Of a stretch of DNA of 46,828 nt, positions 24,513 to 30,818 are shown in pieces; position 1 is the stretch's first letter; every line of letters begins with the position of its first letter. The stretch is from JAGOVB01 sp964481175 (lineage in GTDB: Bacteria; Patescibacteriota; Minisyncoccia; Phycocordibacterales; PALSA-1337), in contig CAYZSZ010000006.1 of NCBI GenBank assembly GCA_964481175.1, positions 1-46,828 of the forward strand, read 5' to 3'. The notes below the pieces were generated by a model. That model saw only the letters and a program-made list of their open reading frames with translations, ran no database searches and was not told the origin of the DNA. The translations under genes were made by a program, and so were the position numbers.

Positions 24513-25332
24513 CGAGGACTATTTCGACTCCTGCTTCGTTTAAAATATTTTCTGCATCGAGAAGTGAGTACCCTTTTGCATAGTACACTTTCTTTATACC
24601 TGCTTTAGTCAAAAGTCGTGCACAGTTTGGACAAGGAAATGTGGTCACGTATATCACCGCGCCATCGAGACTGACTCCGTCGTGAGCTGCATGTGCAATG
24701 GCCGCTGCCTCAGAGTGAATGGTGAGATATATGCCGGGCTGCTGTCCTGCATCAAAGTTGCTGCGAGGATCACCGAGCACTGAAAATGCGTGCTCATGCG
24801 GTAGTGTATGGTTATGCTCTTTGTATACAATCTTTCCGTCTTTTACCACGACACTCGCAATCTGACGCCACCAATCAGGGCTTTTTTCTGTTTCTTTCAT
24901 CGCCCGCCCCATCAGCTCTTGGTGCGCCTTGTCTGCAGTAATCTTTCGGTGAGTTGGGATAACATTTTCAACTTGTGTGATTTGCTTATTCCATCTCAAA
25001 AAAACTGATTCGTATTTTATTTTATTTTTTGAAAGATAATTCTTTGCGATGTCTTCTGATATTTCATCTTTTGTGAGAATGATTTCAACATCACTAGGAA
25101 TTTCTTTTAACTCTTTTTCAGTAAAAAGCTGAACTGATTTTATAAATGGTAATCCTTTTATAGTACTCAGTGTGTCTTCATCATCCATAAAACGGATATC
25201 GCGCTCGAGCGAAGTGTACTTCCCTTGCAAAAAAGATTTACTGATAAGAGCAATGTGTGGATACTTTTTAAATAGCTCTATATATCCTTTGTGCAGTGCA
25301 GGAACAAAAATGATGAGCAGAGGGTTAGCCAC
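24493..25332 (-). CDS. dCMP/cytidine deaminase-like protein with extra N-terminal domain
   Basis: The C-terminal ~135 residues form a zinc deaminase: zinc histidine and catalytic glutamate in IHSEAAAIAHAA, and the two cysteines in TTFPCPNCARLLTKAGIKKVYYAKGY, the dCMP-deaminase/ComE branch. The N-terminal ~115 residues (MANPLLIIFVPALHKGYIELFKKYP ... SVQLFTEKELKEIPSDVEIILTKDEI) form a separate alpha/beta domain I do not recognise. Next to thyA and DHFR, the obvious inferred role is deaminating dCMP to dUMP. It starts at a GTG (25332) overlapping the nucleotidyltransferase stop by 8 bases. Confidence 0.85.
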   Translation of the reverse strand: MANPLLIIFVPALHKGYIELFKKYPHIALISKSFLQGKYTSLERDIRFMDDEDTLSTIKGLPFIKSVQLFTEKELKEIPSDVEIILTKDEISEDIAKNYLSKNKIKYESVFLRWNKQITQVENVIPTHRKITADKAHQELMGRAMKETEKSPDWWRQIASVVVKDGKIVYKEHNHTLPHEHAFSVLGDPRSNFDAGQQPGIYLTIHSEAAAIAHAAHDGVSLDGAVIYVTTFPCPNCARLLTKAGIKKVYYAKGYSLLDAENILNEAGVEIVLVSPLES

Positions 25333-25942
25333 GGATCTTTTTCACAAATTCGTTAGTAAGTTGGGCTACTTCTTTTGCGAGCTTCTCTACCCCTTCGATA
25401 GTGATATTGCGGATGCGTGCAGTAGTAGAAGTCGTAGCCTGTGGTGGTAATGAGACGATCTTGCCACAGAACTCTCCGTACTCTTTTGCCATCTCAAGTG
25501 AAAAGTCAGTAGTGCTCTTTGAGACCACGAGGATATCGGGCTGCACAAGTCGGATGAGATCACCGATATCGTGATGCACCTCTCGAACAGTCAAAATATC
25601 GACTGGTCGCAAATGTGAAAGCATTTGTAAACGCTCTCTCTGAGAAACAATAGGACGATCTGGCCCTTTGCGCTGACGAGTAAGCTCATCTGAGTCTACT
25701 CCAACAATCAGGATGTCCCCAAGTGATCGTGCCTTTTCGAGATATGCGGCATGACCTACGTGGATCAAATCGTACACACCTTGAGTGAGCACTACTTTGA
25801 AACCCATTGCCTTTATCGTCTTTACTGTTCGATCTAGCTCTTCGTAGTCAGTGATGAGGCGCTCTTCGATATTTGAATCATGAGCGAGAATCTGCTTGAT
25901 GCTGGGTTTGCGTCCTTTGCTGGGTTTGGTGACAGTTTTCAT
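25325..25942 (-). CDS. Cytidylyltransferase-like nucleotidyltransferase (RfaE/HldE-type fold)
   Basis: 205 residues. The HxGH nucleotide-binding motif is present in TQGVYDLIHVGHAAYLEKARSLGDILIVGVDSDE, followed by RQRKGPDRPIVSQRERLQML and DILVVSKSTTDF, typical of the RfaE-domain-II / glycerol-3-phosphate cytidylyltransferase superfamily. A basic ~30-residue N-terminal extension precedes it. The substrate is unknown: sugar-phosphate adenylylation or cofactor synthesis are both possible. The start is at ATG 25942; the upstream TTG lies between the -10 box and the predicted transcript start. It overlaps the deaminase gene. Confidence 0.88.
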   Translation of the reverse strand: MKTVTKPSKGRKPSIKQILAHDSNIEERLITDYEELDRTVKTIKAMGFKVVLTQGVYDLIHVGHAAYLEKARSLGDILIVGVDSDELTRQRKGPDRPIVSQRERLQMLSHLRPVDILTVREVHHDIGDLIRLVQPDILVVSKSTTDFSLEMAKEYGEFCGKIVSLPPQATTSTTARIRNITIEGVEKLAKEVAQLTNEFVKKIRG

Positions 25943-25954
25943 ACTCAAATTATA
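25943..25954 (-). promoter_or_regulatory. Leaderless promoter of the nucleotidyltransferase
   Basis: TATAAT (25954-25949), six bases, ATG at 25942. TTGATT lies 16 bases upstream of the -10. Divergent from the DHFR promoter 36 bases away. Confidence 0.7.
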
Positions 25955-25987
25955 AACTTCGTGGAGGCAAAATCAACTAGCTAAAAG

Positions 25988-26005
25988 TGCTATAATGTGT
26001 TCATG
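25988..26005 (+). promoter_or_regulatory. Leaderless extended -10 promoter of the DHFR gene
   Basis: TGc-TATAAT (25988-25996), six bases, ATG at 26003. The longer in-frame GTG at 25997 falls between the box and the start. Confidence 0.7.
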
Positions 26006-26500
26006 ATTCCCTTTATTATTGCTGCTATCAGTGCCGATGGATTTATCGCCCGAGATGCTCATCATCCTGCTTTTTGGACGAGCAAAGAAGACAAAAAACG
26101 CTTTGTTGAGCTCACCAAACGAGCTGGTGTAGTCGTTATGGGCTCTACTACCTACAAGACTCTCCCCCGCCCGCTCGCCGAACGAGTAAATATCGTCTAC
26201 ACTCGATCAAAGCAGTTTGAAGGTGCTGAGACTACCCAGCTAGATCCAAAAGCACTCGTAGACAGTCTCGAAGCTCGAGGCTTCAAAGAGCTCGCTATCT
26301 GTGGTGGCGCTGAGATCTACAATATGTTCCTCCAAGCAAAAGCTGTTAGAAAAATATACCTCACTATCGAGCCTATTATCTTTGGAAAAGGAATTACATT
26401 ATTTAAAGATGATGTAAACTACAAACTCGAATTGATGAATTTGTCTAAAACAGAAACTGGAACTGTGATGTTGGAATATAACGTGCACTACTCTTCATAA
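26003..26500 (+). CDS. Dihydrofolate reductase family protein
   Basis: NADPH-dependent reduction of dihydrofolate, needed to regenerate THF after ThyA. 165 residues with FIIAAISADGFIARD, the WTSKEDKKRFVELTKRAGVVVMGSTTYKTLP block (folate/NADPH site), AICGGAEIYNMFL and a C-terminal LTIEPIIFGKGITLF. Some features (ADGFIAR, GKGITLF) are shared with RibD-C reductases, so a riboflavin-type reductase is a weaker alternative; the WTSKEDKK and GSTTYKTLP segments and the thyA/glyA context favour DHFR. The stop overlaps the T-tract of a minus-strand terminator. Confidence 0.87.
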   Translation: MIPFIIAAISADGFIARDAHHPAFWTSKEDKKRFVELTKRAGVVVMGSTTYKTLPRPLAERVNIVYTRSKQFEGAETTQLDPKALVDSLEARGFKELAICGGAEIYNMFLQAKAVRKIYLTIEPIIFGKGITLFKDDVNYKLELMNLSKTETGTVMLEYNVHYSS

Positions 26501-26531
26501 AAAATTCAACCACGGCGCTCGTCCGTGGTTG
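26499..26531 (-). terminator. Terminator A of the twin cassettes
   Basis: Nine-bp stem CAACCACGG/CCGTGGTTG (26507-26515 with 26523-26531), loop CGCTCGT, and on the minus strand an AATTTTTTATG tail. It starts 26 bases after the stop of the 82-aa zinc-ribbon gene. The flanking 13 bases 26496-26508 are identical to those of the second terminator. Confidence 0.85.
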
Positions 26532-26556
26532 TGAGTGGTACTTGGTCAGTCCTCTT

Positions 26557-26805
26557 CTACGAGGAACCGATGCTTTCACCACAGTTGAGGCACTTATAGC
26601 AGGCGCCGTTTCTGACGGCTGCATGTCCACAAATAGGACAGTTTGGAGCCTCAATGTGCGACACTACAGCTGTCGGTTTTCCTGTACAAGACAGACACTT
26701 GTATTGTCCGTCAACGACAGCGCTTGGCATTCCGCACCACTGACACGCTGGCACAAGAAGCGTATCGAGGGCGCCTATCTCGTCAGATCCTCCTGGAGTG
26801 TTCAT
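26557..26805 (-). CDS. Small double zinc-ribbon protein, 82 aa
   Basis: Two CxxC pairs make a first ribbon (CQWCG ... YKCLSCTG) and two more a second (CPICG ... CYKCLNCGES). The second resembles the C-terminal zinc finger of B12-dependent ribonucleotide reductases and other stand-alone ribbons. The start is taken at ATG 26805; the ten in-frame codons above lie in a leader shared with the neighbouring gene. No membrane segment. The linker between the ribbons is short. Function unknown: protein or nucleic-acid binding are both possible. It forms one of two adjacent units with matching leaders and terminators. Confidence 0.7.
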   Translation of the reverse strand: MNTPGGSDEIGALDTLLVPACQWCGMPSAVVDGQYKCLSCTGKPTAVVSHIEAPNCPICGHAAVRNGACYKCLNCGESIGSS

Positions 26806-26837
26806 TCCCCACCAGCCTACCACAAATACAAACAAAA
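26806..26837 (-). promoter_or_regulatory. Leader of the zinc-ribbon cassette
   Basis: Minus-strand leader with TTTGTATTTGTGGTAGG, then GCTGGTGGGGA just before the ATGAAC start. It aligns over about 36 bases with the leader of the next gene (27316-27344). TGg-TAGGCT could be a -10; the GGGGA close to the ATG could help ribosome binding. Confidence 0.45.
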
Positions 26838-26846
26838 TCTACCCAT

Positions 26847-26879
26847 AAAAAATTCACCCGCGGAGCTCGTCCGCGGGTG
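26847..26879 (-). terminator. Terminator B of the twin cassettes
   Basis: Nine-bp stem CACCCGCGG/CCGCGGGTG (26855-26863 with 26871-26879), loop AGCTCGT, tail AATTTTTTATG. It also starts 26 bases after the upstream stop codon. Two stem positions differ from terminator A, each with a compensating change on the other arm. Confidence 0.88.
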
Positions 26880-26904
26880 TGTGTTTGGGAGGGACCAGAA
26901 TGAT

Positions 26905-27315
26905 TCAGCCCCCAAAATGGTGGTGCCACGAAGTGACGTGATGGTCACTGCCGGGCTCCTCGACTTTCGCAACTGAAGGAGCTTGCTCCGGCCAAAGGAT
27001 GTCTGGGAATTCTCTCCGCGCAACTCCTTTGATCTGAGCATCCAACAATGCGATAAACTGAGGCAATGTCTTTCGGGACATGCACAGGATCGGGCACTCA
27101 AAAAACTGATACTGGTCGGAGAAATCTCCCTCACCTTCTTCGGTGGCGATGACGATGACCTTTGCTTTGTTATCGAGCGATGGAGTCCGTCCAAAGATAT
27201 GCCTGACGAGGATGCCTCGGGGGCAACAATTTTGAAGTTCTGTGAATAACCTGACATCAGGAGCAAAAATGAATTTGTCTCCCTGACTCAGCCAGTTGAC
27301 GTCGACGAAGTTCAT
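26905..27315 (-). CDS. Unrecognised 136-aa protein with His-rich C-terminus
   Basis: Not assignable. It begins MNFVDVNWLSQGDKFIFAPD and has a CC pair (QNCCPRGI), an alternating beta/alpha middle with KVIVIATEEGEGDFSDQYQFFECPILCM, and ends with HHVTSWHHHFGG, which could bind metal. Start ATG 27315, not the frame opening 13 codons earlier, because the leader there matches the leader of the zinc-ribbon gene. More G/C-rich than its surroundings. It lies between the rplK terminator and terminator B. Coding is supported by its flanking signals and codon pattern. Confidence 0.6.
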   Translation of the reverse strand: MNFVDVNWLSQGDKFIFAPDVRLFTELQNCCPRGILVRHIFGRTPSLDNKAKVIVIATEEGEGDFSDQYQFFECPILCMSRKTLPQFIALLDAQIKGVARREFPDILWPEQAPSVAKVEEPGSDHHVTSWHHHFGG

Positions 27316-27344
27316 ATTCTCTATCACCCTACCATATAGACAAG
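27316..27344 (-). promoter_or_regulatory. Leader of the 136-aa cassette
   Basis: Minus-strand CTTGTCTATATGGTAGG followed by GTGATAGAGAAT and ATGAAC. It aligns closely with the leader of the zinc-ribbon gene at 26806-26837, while the two proteins are unrelated. Confidence 0.45.
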
Positions 27345-27373
27345 AAAAAACCACTCTTGCGAGTGGTTTTTTC
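27344..27373 (-). terminator. Terminator after rplK
   Basis: A perfect stem of 13 pairs (27344-27356 with 27361-27373) including a CCACTC/GAGTGG core and A/T runs, with a TTGC loop. Symmetric, so it can also terminate plus-strand transcripts. Confidence 0.85.
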
Positions 27374-27381
27374 TTTGATCT

Positions 27382-27804
27382 TTATTTTACGTCTACTCCC
27401 ATGTTTCGAGCTGAACCTTCGATGATTCGCATTGCTGCGTTGATGTCGGTAGTGTTCAAGTCTGGAAGCTTTTTCTCTGCAATTGCTTTGAGCTGAGCTT
27501 TTGAAATGCTTCCGATTTTTGCAGTGTTAGGTCGTCCTGATCCCTTTTCCTTTCCGAGTGCCTTTAGGATGAGGCTTGATGCTGGAGGGGTCTTTAGTAC
27601 GAAATCGTATGATCGATCTTCGAATACTGAGATCTCAACAGGTACAACGTCTCCCATCATGTTCTTGGTAGCGTCGTTGAACTTCTTTACGAAGTCTCCG
27701 ATGTTGATACCCGCCTGACCTAGAGCCGGACCTACTGGAGGTGCTGGATTAGCCTTTCCTGCTGGGATGACGAGTTTGAGTTTTTTGATTATCTTTTTAG
27801 CCAT
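27382..27804 (-). CDS. rplK: 50S ribosomal protein L11
   Basis: Stalk-base protein at the GTPase centre. 140 residues, both domains intact: KLVIPAGKANPAPPVGPALGQAGINIGDFVKKFN (N-terminal) and the rRNA-binding C-terminal part with TAKIGSISKAQLKAIAEKKLPDLNTTDINAAMRIIEGSARNMG. It lies 14 bases after nusG in the conserved secE-nusG-rplK order; rplA, usually next, is absent here and a terminator follows instead. Confidence 0.97.
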   Translation of the reverse strand: MAKKIIKKLKLVIPAGKANPAPPVGPALGQAGINIGDFVKKFNDATKNMMGDVVPVEISVFEDRSYDFVLKTPPASSLILKALGKEKGSGRPNTAKIGSISKAQLKAIAEKKLPDLNTTDINAAMRIIEGSARNMGVDVK

Positions 27805-27818
27805 TTGAGTACTTTATA

Positions 27819-28364
27819 TTAAATCTTCTTTACTTGCAAGAAGTCGAGCTCGACTGGAGTCTCTCGACCGAACATTGAAACAAGGACCTTTATCTTGCCT
27901 CGTTCATTGTCGACATCACCTACCTTGCCTTCTAGATCCTTAAATGGACCGTCTACAATCTTTACAATGTCGTCCACAACGAGGTCGATATTGTGAGAAA
28001 CGGTGTCTTTTGAGATTCGAGCAAAGATAGTATCTACTTCTTTCTTTGAAAGAGGTACTGGAACCACTCCAGATCCGACGAATCCTGTCACTCGAGGGGT
28101 ATTTCGGACAACATACCATGAGTCATCAGTTACGATCATGTCCACGAGGATGTATCCGGGGTAAAACTTTTCCTCCTCTTCTACTCGCTTACCTCCTTTG
28201 ATTTTGATCTTCTTTTCTGTAGGAACGAGCACATTAAAGATACGGTCATTCATACCCAATGAGTCAATACGCTGCTTGAGGTTTCGAGCAACAGCATTTT
28301 CATATCCAGAATATGTGTGGATAGCATACCAATTTCGATCCTGATTTCCTTGTTGTTTTGACAT
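27819..28364 (-). CDS. nusG: Transcription termination/antitermination factor NusG
   Basis: Bridges RNA polymerase to Rho or to the ribosome (S10). The NGN domain covers 1-~115 (NWYAIHTYSGYENAVARNLKQRI ... FYPGYILVDMIVTDDSWYVVRNTPRVTGFVG). A KOW domain follows at ~125-181 (DIVKIVDGPFKDLEGKVGDVDNERGKIKVLVSMFGRETPVELDF). 181 residues, no insertion. Start ATG 28364, four bases after the secE stop. Confidence 0.97.
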   Translation of the reverse strand: MSKQQGNQDRNWYAIHTYSGYENAVARNLKQRIDSLGMNDRIFNVLVPTEKKIKIKGGKRVEEEEKFYPGYILVDMIVTDDSWYVVRNTPRVTGFVGSGVVPVPLSKKEVDTIFARISKDTVSHNIDLVVDDIVKIVDGPFKDLEGKVGDVDNERGKIKVLVSMFGRETPVELDFLQVKKI

Positions 28365-28368
28365 AGAT

Positions 28369-28539
28369 TTATATAAAGAGTTTTATAATCTTTGAGAAAG
28401 CGAAATCAAATGCTCCAAGTACTACAGCAGTCGCTACTGAAAAAAGTATAACGATCACTGCATACGCGATAGCCTCTCGACGTGTAGGCCACTTTACATG
28501 CTTAAATTCTGCTTTTGTTTCTCGAATATAATCAAACAT
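28369..28539 (-). CDS. secE: Preprotein translocase subunit SecE
   Basis: 56 residues, found by reading the gap upstream of nusG. It begins MFDYIRETKAEFKHVKWPTR, the canonical SecE amphipathic helix with KWPTR, followed by a single membrane helix (AIAYAVIVILFSVATAVVL) and a short tail ending KLFI. It forms the clamp of the SecYEG channel. First gene of secE-nusG-rplK. The tRNA-Trp often preceding secE is not here, and no clear Shine-Dalgarno sequence is seen. Confidence 0.93.
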   Translation of the reverse strand: MFDYIRETKAEFKHVKWPTRREAIAYAVIVILFSVATAVVLGAFDFAFSKIIKLFI

Positions 28540-28559
28540 TGTATTATTTGTTTTCTAGT

Positions 28560-28579
28560 AAAAAACCCCGCTCGGGGTT
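28560..28579 (-). terminator. Terminator after the SIMPL gene
   Basis: AACCCC-GAGC-GGGGTT hairpin (28564-28579) followed on the minus strand by a T run (28565-28560). It separates the SIMPL gene from secE. Confidence 0.8.
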
Positions 28580-28618
28580 ATTTACTGACATAGTATCCTA
28601 CATCTCAAACAAAGTCAA

Positions 28619-29407
28619 CTAGCGAATCTGGTATGTGATAGAGACGTTTGAAACGATCTTTTGCTCACCTACTGGAACGCTTGGAGCTGCTTCTGGGCGT
28701 GCTGAGATAGATGCCATCATCATGTCTCCTCCCTTTGCATAGTATGGAACTGGATATGCTCCACCTTCGTTGTAGCTCGTGATACGAACTAGTTTTACTC
28801 CTAGAGAATCAGCCAAATCATCTGCCTGCTTTCGAGCTTTGGTGATTGCTTCGTTTCGAGCCTTTTGCTTTAGGAGCTCCTGGCTTTCAACAGTGAACGC
28901 AATATTTCCCAATTCTTTTACCCCTGATGCTGACACGTCAGCAAATAGCTGACCCACCTTGTTGAGATCTCGAACCTTTACTTCGATGGTCTGATTTACC
29001 TCGTAACCGACAAATGTCTGCTTGCCAGATGTACATCGGTAAACATTACAATCGCCTCCTGAGTATTCGTATTTTGGAGTGATTGAGTAACCTGCTGTTT
29101 TGATATCAGACTCTGGGACACCTGCTTTCTTTACGATATCAAGTGCTTTGTTGATAGAAAGAGTTGCTGCATCTCGAGCGACATTTACTGTCTTTGCAGT
29201 TTCAACTGCGCTAAAAGTAAAAGTTGCTAGATCTGGAACAGCCACTACCTCCCCCTCTCCTGACACTGTGATGTATCCTTGGCTATTTTCGCCACCGATA
29301 TATCGTAGTGACTTCCACTCCTTTACTGATAAAACTGCGACGTATAGCGATAGAAGGACGACAAGAATCGCGCCTCCACCGAATAAATATTGTTTATTTG
29401 TCTCCAT
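28619..29407 (-). CDS. SIMPL domain protein, membrane anchored
   Basis: 262 residues. An N-terminal hydrophobic helix (GGGAILVVLLSLYVAVLSV) probably anchors it with the body outside. The rest is a SIMPL (DUF541) domain: ITVSGEGEVVAVPDLATFTFSAVETAKTVNVARDAAT ... VPESDIKTAGYSITPKYEY ... VGYEVNQTIEVKVRDLNKVG ... ARNEAITKARKQADDLADSLGV. Related proteins are periplasmic or surface-exposed, with roles in oxidative-stress resistance or signalling not well defined. Start ATG 29407, as TATAAT ends seven bases before it and the ATG three codons above overlaps that box. It overlaps the end of the pseudouridine synthase gene. Confidence 0.85.
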   Translation of the reverse strand: METNKQYLFGGGAILVVLLSLYVAVLSVKEWKSLRYIGGENSQGYITVSGEGEVVAVPDLATFTFSAVETAKTVNVARDAATLSINKALDIVKKAGVPESDIKTAGYSITPKYEYSGGDCNVYRCTSGKQTFVGYEVNQTIEVKVRDLNKVGQLFADVSASGVKELGNIAFTVESQELLKQKARNEAITKARKQADDLADSLGVKLVRITSYNEGGAYPVPYYAKGGDMMMASISARPEAAPSVPVGEQKIVSNVSITYQIR

Positions 29408-30020
29408 GAAAGGCATTATACACTATTGTCTTTTTTTCGTCTCCTGTAGCTGTTGTAAATGAAAGTGAGACAGCACACAGTTCGATATGTTTATCGTCGA
29501 ACTTCTGTTTACTTCCGTACTTTGTGTCCCCCACGAGTGGATGCCCGAAATGAGCAAATTGTGCTCGGATCTGATGTTGTCTACCTGTCTTTAAAATAAT
29601 TTTGACTCTATCTTTTATTTTTTTGTATGAAAGCTCAGAAAATTTACTGTTTGGAACCTCTTCATCAAAGACCGAAGCGATATTTTTATTTTCATCGTGG
29701 ACCAACCAGTTGATCAAGATCCCATGATCAGGTAGTGATTCAAAGTTTTCTACTTTTGCTTCGTAGACCTTTTCAACGGTGTGTCGTCGAAACTGCTCCG
29801 AGAGACGAGCGGCACCTTTTGAAGTCTTTGCAAACAAAACTATCCCCGACACATTGCGATCGAGCTGATGCACCATACCTAGAAATACATTGCCGGGTTT
29901 ATTGTATTTTTCTTTTATGTATCCTTTTACGTGCTCTTGAAGCTCGTCGATCAATACACCTGCGGGTTTTGCCACAATGACGAGATGATTGTCTTCGTAC
30001 AATACGTTTACTTTGTCCAT
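29394..30020 (-). CDS. RluA family RNA pseudouridine synthase
   Basis: Isomerises uridine to pseudouridine in rRNA or tRNA. 208 residues. Motif II with the catalytic aspartate is HQLDRNVSGIVLFAKT, followed by RHTVEKVYEAKVEN, LKTGRQHQIRAQFAHFGHPLVGDTKYG, all typical of the RluA/RluC/RluD branch. No S4 domain. Start ATG 30020 with TGg-TATATA six bases upstream; the six upstream codons are dropped. It overlaps the methyltransferase gene by 13 bases. The modified site is unknown. Confidence 0.9.
   Translation of the reverse strand: MDKVNVLYEDNHLVIVAKPAGVLIDELQEHVKGYIKEKYNKPGNVFLGMVHQLDRNVSGIVLFAKTSKGAARLSEQFRRHTVEKVYEAKVENFESLPDHGILINWLVHDENKNIASVFDEEVPNSKFSELSYKKIKDRVKIILKTGRQHQIRAQFAHFGHPLVGDTKYGSKQKFDDKHIELCAVSLSFTTATGDEKKTIVYNAFHGDK
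29408..29420 (-). promoter_or_regulatory. Near-leaderless promoter of the SIMPL gene
   Basis: TATAAT (29420-29415), seven bases, ATG at 29407. The box lies inside the end of the upstream pseudouridine synthase gene. Confidence 0.55.
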
Positions 30021-30817
30021 CGTGCGTATATACCACACGGTAGTAGTCTACCACCGTCTTTTTCCTGAATCGTGAGCTCTCCTTTTTCTATCTTACCTCC
30101 CAAGTCCAGCAGGTTGTTTGCATAGGCAATCGGAGAGTATCCTGCTGCGTATCCATTGATCAAAAAGAATGCCGGATTATCTGAAAGAAGTTTTTTACAG
30201 TTTTCTACAAGTGGTAGAAAATCTTGTTCGATCTTCCACAACTCTTTGTTTGCCCCATGACCAAAGCTTGGTGGATCCATGATGATACCGTCGTATCTGC
30301 GACCACGTTTTATCTCTCGTTCAACAAAAACTCGAACATCTTCTACGATCCAACGGATCGGTTTGTCAGCGAGCTTTGAGAGCTCGGCGTTTTCTCGTGC
30401 CCATGTCACCGCAGATTTTGATCCATCTACGTGCACGACTTTTGCACCAGCTTGAGCACAAGCGAGGCTCGCACCGCCAGTGTATCCAAAGAGGTTCAAC
30501 ACTTCTCCTCCTGCTGGTGTGACTTTGCGTAGCCATTCCCAGTTCGAAGCATGCTCTGGAAAAAGTCCTGTGTGTTTGAAAGCTGTTGGTTTTATTATAA
30601 AAGAGATACCTCCATGCTCGATATTCCATGATTCAGGGATCTTTTTTGCATAGACCCATTTCCCTTCTGTTTGGTTCCGTTGATAGGTAGCATCGGCACT
30701 CTTCCATAATTCTGGTTTTAGTTTTGGCCAAAGTGCTTGTGGATCGGGGCGAGACAAAACGACGTCACCAAAACGTTCTAACTTTTGTTCGTCACCACTG
30801 TCTATGAGTTCGTACAT
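30008..30817 (-). CDS. Class I SAM methyltransferase, RlmI/RlmK-like
   Basis: 269 residues. SAM-binding motif I is NLFGYTGGASLACAQAGAKVVHVDGSKSAVTWARENAEL, the post-motif is IVEDVRVFVEREIKRGRRYDGIIMDPPSFGHG with DPPSF as catalytic motif IV. This is the RlmI/RlmK core for rRNA cytosine/guanine methylation. The N-terminal PUA domain of RlmI is missing; only ~75 residues precede the core. rRNA is the most likely substrate, which fits the adjacent pseudouridine synthase. It follows the efflux adaptor by one base (TAATATG). Confidence 0.87.
   Translation of the reverse strand: MYELIDSGDEQKLERFGDVVLSRPDPQALWPKLKPELWKSADATYQRNQTEGKWVYAKKIPESWNIEHGGISFIIKPTAFKHTGLFPEHASNWEWLRKVTPAGGEVLNLFGYTGGASLACAQAGAKVVHVDGSKSAVTWARENAELSKLADKPIRWIVEDVRVFVEREIKRGRRYDGIIMDPPSFGHGANKELWKIEQDFLPLVENCKKLLSDNPAFFLINGYAAGYSPIAYANNLLDLGGKIEKGELTIQEKDGGRLLPCGIYARWTK
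30021..30035 (-). promoter_or_regulatory. Leaderless promoter of the pseudouridine synthase gene
   Basis: TGg-TATATA (30035-30027), six bases, ATG at 30020. Confidence 0.6.
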
Positions 30818-30818
30818 A

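Noticed and set aside
26542..27266. Overlapping long plus- and minus-strand frames in the G+C-rich 26.5-27.3 kb region
   Set aside because: They are frame shadows of the zinc-ribbon and 136-aa genes. The shadows cross the terminators and show no domain logic.
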